Positions 60,263 to 64,000 of a DNA stretch of 64,000 bases are shown here, one piece after another. A program made the translations under genes and the position numbers. Source of the stretch: Streptomyces canus (GTDB lineage Bacteria; Actinomycetota; Actinomycetes; Streptomycetales; Streptomycetaceae); assembly GCF_030815415.1 (NCBI RefSeq), contig NZ_JAUSWW010000001.1, positions 8,742,001-8,806,000 on the forward strand, written 5' to 3'. The notes beneath the pieces are model-generated. The model did not search any database. It was not told the origin of the DNA and was given only the letters and a program-made list of their open reading frames with translations. Position 1 is the first letter of the stretch. Each line of letters opens with the position of its first letter.

Positions 60263-61116
60263 TGCGCATCTTCGAGCCCCACATCCACATGACCTCACGC
60301 ACCACCGACGACTACGAGGCCATGTACGCCGCCGGCGTCCGCGCGGTCGTGGAACCCTCCTTCTGGCTCGGCCAGCCGCGCACCTCGGTGGAGAGCTTCA
60401 CCGACTACTTCGACGCACTGCTCGGCTGGGAGCCGTACCGCGCCGCGCAGTTCGGCATCCAGCACTACTGCACCATCGCCCTCAACCCGAAGGAGGCCAA
60501 CGACCCGCGCTGCACCGGGGTGCTGGACATCCTGCCGCGCTATCTGGCCAAGGACCGCGTGGTGGCCGTCGGTGAGATCGGCTACGACTCCATGACGCCC
60601 GAGGAGGACGACGCCCTGGCCCGTCAGCTCCGACTCGCCGTCGAGCACGAGCTGCCCGTGCTGGTCCACACCCCGCACCGCGACAAGGCCGTCGGCACCC
60701 GCCGCACCCTCGACGTCGTACGGGAGTCCGGCATCCCGCCCGAGCATGTCCTCGTCGACCACCTCAACGAACTCACCGTGGGCATGGTCGCCGACAGCGG
60801 CTGCTGGATGGGCTTCTCCATCTACCCGGACACCAAGCTGACCGAGGACCGCATGGTGCGCATCCTTCAGGAGCACGGCACCGAGCGGATGCTCGTCAAC
60901 TCGGCCGCCGACTGGGGGCGCAGCGACCCGCTCAAGACCCGGAAGACCGCCGACGCGATGCTCGCCGCCGGCTTCGACGACGACACCGTCGACCAGGTCC
61001 TGTGGCGCAACCCCGTGGCCTTCTACGGGCAGAGCGGCCGACTCGACCTGGAGGATGTCAAGGCCGACGACACGGCCCTCTTCGAGGGCAACTCGATCAA
61101 ACGCGGCGGAGAGTGA
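60259..61116 (+). CDS. eboB: EboB: TatD-like metal-dependent hydrolase
   Basis: 285 residues from ATG 60259 (ATGA overlap). Amidohydrolase-type metal ligands: EPHIHMTSRTTD (HxH), AVGEIGYDSMTPEEDD (Glu), LPVLVHTPHRDKAVGTRRTL (His) and VLVDHLNELTVGMVADSG (His), and VNSAADWGRSDP (Asp). It is typical of the TatD-like hydrolase in ebo clusters and would act on a small metabolite. Confidence 0.88.
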   Translation: MMRIFEPHIHMTSRTTDDYEAMYAAGVRAVVEPSFWLGQPRTSVESFTDYFDALLGWEPYRAAQFGIQHYCTIALNPKEANDPRCTGVLDILPRYLAKDRVVAVGEIGYDSMTPEEDDALARQLRLAVEHELPVLVHTPHRDKAVGTRRTLDVVRESGIPPEHVLVDHLNELTVGMVADSGCWMGFSIYPDTKLTEDRMVRILQEHGTERMLVNSAADWGRSDPLKTRKTADAMLAAGFDDDTVDQVLWRNPVAFYGQSGRLDLEDVKADDTALFEGNSIKRGGE

Positions 61117-61123
61117 CCCCGCC

Positions 61124-62308
61124 GTGCGCTTCGGACACCCCGACGGCACCAGCGTCCACCTCGCCTATTGCAGCAACGTCCACCAGGCCGAGGACCTCGA
61201 CGGAGTGGTGGACCAACTCGCCGCGTACGCCGAGCCCGTACGTGAGACCCTCGGCGCCGACCTGCTCGGCATCGGCCTGTGGCTGGCTCGCGATGTGGTC
61301 ACCGAACTGTCCGCCGCTCCCGACGCCGTACGCCGGCTGCGCGCCGAACTGACCGCGCGCGGCTTGGAGACGGTCACCCTCAACGCCTTCCCCTACGGCG
61401 GATTCCACCGCGAGGTCGTGAAGAAGGACGTCTACCTGCCCCACTGGGCCGACCCCGCCCGGCTGCGGTACACGGTCGACTGCGCCCGGGTCTTGGCGGG
61501 ACTGCTGCCCGACGACGCCCGGCGCGGCAGCGTCTCGACTCTTCCGCTGGCCTGGCGTGCACCGTGGCCGGCCGAGGCGCGGGACTCCGCGCGGCGGGCT
61601 CTCGACCAACTCGGCGGGCAGCTCGCCCGGTTGGCGCGGGAGACCGGCCGTACGATCAGGGTCGGGTTCGAGCCCGAGCCCGGATGCCTGGTGGAGAACA
61701 CCGTCCAGGCCGCCCGGGAACTCGGGGGAGTGGACCCCGAGTGGCTCGGGATCTGCCTCGACACCTGCCATCTCGCCGTCCAGTTCGAGGAACCGGCCGC
61801 CGCACTGCGCCGGCTCGCCGACGCCGGGCTCCCGGTCGTCAAGGTGCAGGCGTCCAGCGCGCTCCAGGCCGACGACCCCGCCGACCCCGAGGCGCGGCGC
61901 GCCCTCGCCCGGTTCGCGGAACCCCGGTTCCTGCACCAGACGCGCACCGCCCCGAACGGCACCGTCACCGGAGTGGACGACCTTCCCGAGGCACTGGCGG
62001 GCGGGCTGGACCCCGGCTCGCCCTGGCGGGTGCACTTCCACGCACCCCTGCACGCCGCGCCCGAGCCGCCGCTCAGCACCACGGCGGACGAACTGACCTC
62101 CGCACTGGGCGCGTTGCTCGGCGGTCCGGAGGCCGCCTGCGACCACATCGAGGTCGAGACCTACACCTGGTCCGTCCTTCCCGAACACCTGCGGCCACGC
62201 GACCGTGAGGGCCTTGTCGCGGGTCTGGCCGCCGAACTCACCTGGGCGCGCAACAGGTTCGAGGAACTCGGCCTCAAGCCCCTCTCAGGAATGGAGCCCG
62301 TCTCATGA
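61124..62308 (+). CDS. eboE: EboE: metabolite traffic protein, TIM-barrel
   Basis: 394 residues from GTG 61124 (MRFGHPDGTSVHLAYCSNVH), the normal EboE beginning; the frame opens earlier but within the previous gene. Features: LGIGLWLARDVVTELSAAPD, ETVTLNAFPYGGFHREVVKK, TIRVGFEPEPGCLVENTVQA and LGICLDTCHLAVQFEEPAAA, with a His/Glu pair near DHIEVETYTWSVLP. It shares the TIM-barrel fold with the gene at 58569. In cyanobacteria EboE is part of the system that moves scytonemin precursors to the periplasm. Confidence 0.9.
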   Translation: MRFGHPDGTSVHLAYCSNVHQAEDLDGVVDQLAAYAEPVRETLGADLLGIGLWLARDVVTELSAAPDAVRRLRAELTARGLETVTLNAFPYGGFHREVVKKDVYLPHWADPARLRYTVDCARVLAGLLPDDARRGSVSTLPLAWRAPWPAEARDSARRALDQLGGQLARLARETGRTIRVGFEPEPGCLVENTVQAARELGGVDPEWLGICLDTCHLAVQFEEPAAALRRLADAGLPVVKVQASSALQADDPADPEARRALARFAEPRFLHQTRTAPNGTVTGVDDLPEALAGGLDPGSPWRVHFHAPLHAAPEPPLSTTADELTSALGALLGGPEAACDHIEVETYTWSVLPEHLRPRDREGLVAGLAAELTWARNRFEELGLKPLSGMEPVS

Positions 62309-63681
62309 CCCGACTGGTCGTCCTCGACATCGTCGGCCTCACCCCCCGCATGCTCCGCCACATGCCCGCTGTCTCGGCCGTCGCCGAACAGGGCTTCCAA
62401 GCCCGGCTCAACACCGTGCTGCCCGCCGTGACCTGCTCCGTGCAGTCCACCCTCCTCACCGGCGCGCCACCCTCCGAGCACGGAATCGTCGGCAACGGCT
62501 GGTACTTCCGGGACCTCGGCGAGGTCCTGCTGTGGCGCCAGCACAACGCCCTCGTCGGCGGGGAGAAGATCTGGGACACCGCCCGCAAGTCCGAGCCCGG
62601 CTACAAGGTCGCCAACGTCTGCTGGTGGTACGCCATGGGCGCCGACGTCGACCTCACCGTCACCCCCCGCCCGATCTACTACTCCGACGGCCGCAAGGAA
62701 CCCGACTGCTACACCTGGCCGCCCGCCCTGCACGACGAACTCACCGACAGGCTGGGCGATTTCCCCCTGTTCACCTACTGGGGCCCGAACGCCGGCCTGC
62801 CCTCCAGCCAGTGGATCCTCGCCGCCGCCCGCCAGATCTTCGACGAGCACCGCCCCGACCTGACCCTGGTCTACGTCCCGCACCTCGACTACGAGCCCCA
62901 GCGCTCCGGCCCCGACTCCCCGCAGACCGCCCGTGAGGCCCGCCGTCTCGACGACGCCCTGCGGCCCCTGCTGGAGCACTTCCGGCGTGAGGACGCGACC
63001 GTCGTCATCCTGAGCGAATACGGCATCGCGCCCGCCTCCCGCCCCGTCGACATCAACCGCGCCCTGCGCCGGGCCGGACTGCTCGACGTGTACACCCAGG
63101 ACGGCATGGAGTACCTCGACCCCTGGACGTCCCGCGCCTTCGCCGTCGCCGACCACCAGATCGCCCACGTCTATGTCCGCGACCAGGCCGACACGGCGGC
63201 GGTGGCGAAGATCGTCGCCGAACTCCCGGGAGTGGACCAGGTGTTGGACGCCGAGGGCAAGGCGGCCCACGGCCTCGACCACGAACGCTCGGGAGAGCTG
63301 GTCGCCGTGGCGGAGTCCGACGCCTGGTTCACGTACTACTACTGGCTGGACGACGACCGCGCCCCGGACTTCGCCCGCCAGGTGGAGATCCACCGCAAGC
63401 CCGGCTACGACCCCGCCGAGCTCCTCTACGACCCCGCGGTCCCTGCCGTGAAGGCCCGCGCCATCGGCCAGGTCGCCCGAAAGAAGGCCGGCCTGCGTTA
63501 CCGCATCCGGACCGTCCCGCTGGACCCCTCCGGCGTACGCGGCAGCCACGGCCGTCTGCCGCAGGACCCGCAGGACAGCCCCGTACTGCTGTGCTCGCGA
63601 CCCGACAGCGCACGCGACGAGATCGACGCGACCGACGTGAAGGACCTCCTCCTGACCCTGGCCGGCATCACCACCGACTGA
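62305..63681 (+). CDS. EboF-like alkaline-phosphatase-superfamily phosphodiesterase (NPP type)
   Basis: 458 residues from ATG 62305 (ATGA overlap). Superfamily features: VVLDIVGLTPRM (metal Asp), LPAVTCSVQSTLLTGAPPSE (nucleophile Thr), YVPHLDYEPQRS (Asp) and GVRGSHGRLP (His). The usual SDHGM motif is replaced by LSEYGIAPAS, so one metal site has Glu-Tyr where Asp-His is normal. Last gene of the ebo-type cluster. In ebo operons a phosphodiesterase is the EboF subunit. Confidence 0.85.
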   Translation: MTRLVVLDIVGLTPRMLRHMPAVSAVAEQGFQARLNTVLPAVTCSVQSTLLTGAPPSEHGIVGNGWYFRDLGEVLLWRQHNALVGGEKIWDTARKSEPGYKVANVCWWYAMGADVDLTVTPRPIYYSDGRKEPDCYTWPPALHDELTDRLGDFPLFTYWGPNAGLPSSQWILAAARQIFDEHRPDLTLVYVPHLDYEPQRSGPDSPQTAREARRLDDALRPLLEHFRREDATVVILSEYGIAPASRPVDINRALRRAGLLDVYTQDGMEYLDPWTSRAFAVADHQIAHVYVRDQADTAAVAKIVAELPGVDQVLDAEGKAAHGLDHERSGELVAVAESDAWFTYYYWLDDDRAPDFARQVEIHRKPGYDPAELLYDPAVPAVKARAIGQVARKKAGLRYRIRTVPLDPSGVRGSHGRLPQDPQDSPVLLCSRPDSARDEIDATDVKDLLLTLAGITTD

Positions 63682-63703
63682 ACACCGGCCTGGGGACGCC
63701 GTC

Positions 63704-63738
63704 GAGGGCACCGGCCGCCTGGTGCGGCCGGTGCCCTC
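63704..63738. terminator. Strong terminator after the ebo-type cluster
   Basis: GAGGGCACCGGCCGC (63704-63718) and GCGGCCGGTGCCCTC (63724-63738) form a perfect 15-bp stem with a 5-nt loop, 22 bp after the last ebo gene and before the convergent ABC permease. Confidence 0.9.
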
Positions 63739-63766
63739 CGGTGGGCAGTGGGGCGAGTCGTCGCCC

Positions 63767-64000
63767 CTACTTCGGGTCGCGGTCGAAGAGCGACTTGGAC
63801 CAGAAGTAGCCGAGCGCCGTGAGACCCAGGCACCAGGCGACGGCGAGCCAGCCGTTGTGGCCGATCTCGGTGCCGAGGAGCAGTCCGCGCAGGGTCTCGA
63901 TGGCCGGGGTGAAGGGCTGGTACTCGGCGATGGGCCGGAACCAGCCCGGCATCGCGTCCACCGGGACGAAGGTGCTGGAGATCAGCGGCAGGAAGATCAG
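63767..64000 (-). CDS. ABC-2 type transporter permease (DrrB-like), 3' part only
   Basis: 77 residues to the window edge; the gene starts beyond 64000. Sequence reads LIFLPLISSTFVPVDAMPGW (the conserved DrrB-like block after a TM helix), then FRPIAEYQPFTPAIETLRGL and a last TM helix before the stop (LAVAWCLGLTALGYFWSKSL). Typical C-terminal end of daunorubicin-type ABC exporter permeases. Converges with the ebo-type cluster across a terminator. Confidence 0.9.
   Translation of the reverse strand: MIFLPLISSTFVPVDAMPGWFRPIAEYQPFTPAIETLRGLLLGTEIGHNGWLAVAWCLGLTALGYFWSKSLFDRDPK

Overview
The window looks like a piece of a Streptomyces chromosome, probably from an arm region. Coding DNA is very GC-rich with strong third-position GC bias. 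Many genes start with GTG, and stop/start overlaps of the GTGA or ATGA type are common. Several genes appear leaderless, with a -10 box only about 6 nt before the start codon. The gene families are typical streptomycete ones: DUF6421, DUF6332, DUF6629, DUF6986, class F sortase, AfsR/SARP regulator, deazaflavin-dependent reductase and large Ser/Thr kinase. No rRNA, tRNA or CRISPR array was seen.

Layout. 0-6 kb holds the end of a secreted carbohydrate-active protein, then a cupin, an aldo/keto reductase, two VOC proteins, a broken GNAT, an intact GNAT and a glycerophosphodiesterase. 6.4-11 kb is a same-strand run: DUF6421, an SDR, a PLP beta-eliminating lyase, a transglutaminase-like protein and a B3/B4-domain protein. 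11-16 kb has two membrane-anchored unknowns, a PlsC acyltransferase, a DUF4395/thioredoxin divergent pair, and a flavin reductase behind a 26-codon cysteine-ended leader peptide. 16-18 kb is etfB-etfA. 18-26 kb carries an EEP phosphohydrolase, a DUF6986 aldolase with an operator-like dyad, a Ser/Thr kinase, a GSN-motif protein with a 168-bp tandem repeat, and a divergent LacI/ROK pair with a palindromic operator. 26-34 kb has a frameshifted HEAT-repeat gene, a TmrB-like/NUDIX fusion, a kinase-like protein, an M20 dipeptidase, a geranylgeranyl-reductase-like flavoprotein, a divergent deazaflavin reductase/TetR pair and a SARP. 34-43 kb has an MMPL exporter with a two-component system, a DHA2 exporter/MarR pair and another MFS protein. 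43.7-52.7 kb has a nitronate monooxygenase, a LacI pseudogene with two internal amber stops, a GCS2-type ligase, a ThuA/Gfo-Idh-MocA pair, a ricin-lectin beta-helix secreted protein and a sortase.

The last 11 kb is the most unusual part. A lone IS200/IS605-family TnpB element (about 53.3-54.66 kb), with intact nuclease residues and end hairpins, sits between a 5'-truncated sigma-54-type/Fis regulator and a 5'-truncated intradiol dioxygenase. The next two genes, maleylacetate reductase and a YceI protein, carry three apparent single-base deletions within 1.2 kb. The hydroxyquinol-type catabolic unit is therefore either decaying or badly sequenced. Directly downstream is an intact, tightly overlapping ebo-type cluster: eboC (UbiA), a TIM-barrel isomerase, eboA, eboB (TatD-like), eboE (TIM barrel) and an EboF-like phosphodiesterase, ended by a 15-bp terminator hairpin. 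Homologous ebo clusters in cyanobacteria and pseudomonads are linked to metabolite traffic to the periplasm. This version lacks an obvious eboD in the window, and its phosphodiesterase has an altered metal-site motif. This cluster is my best candidate for a poorly described system here.

All functions are inferred from reading translated sequence and recalling families; no searches were run.
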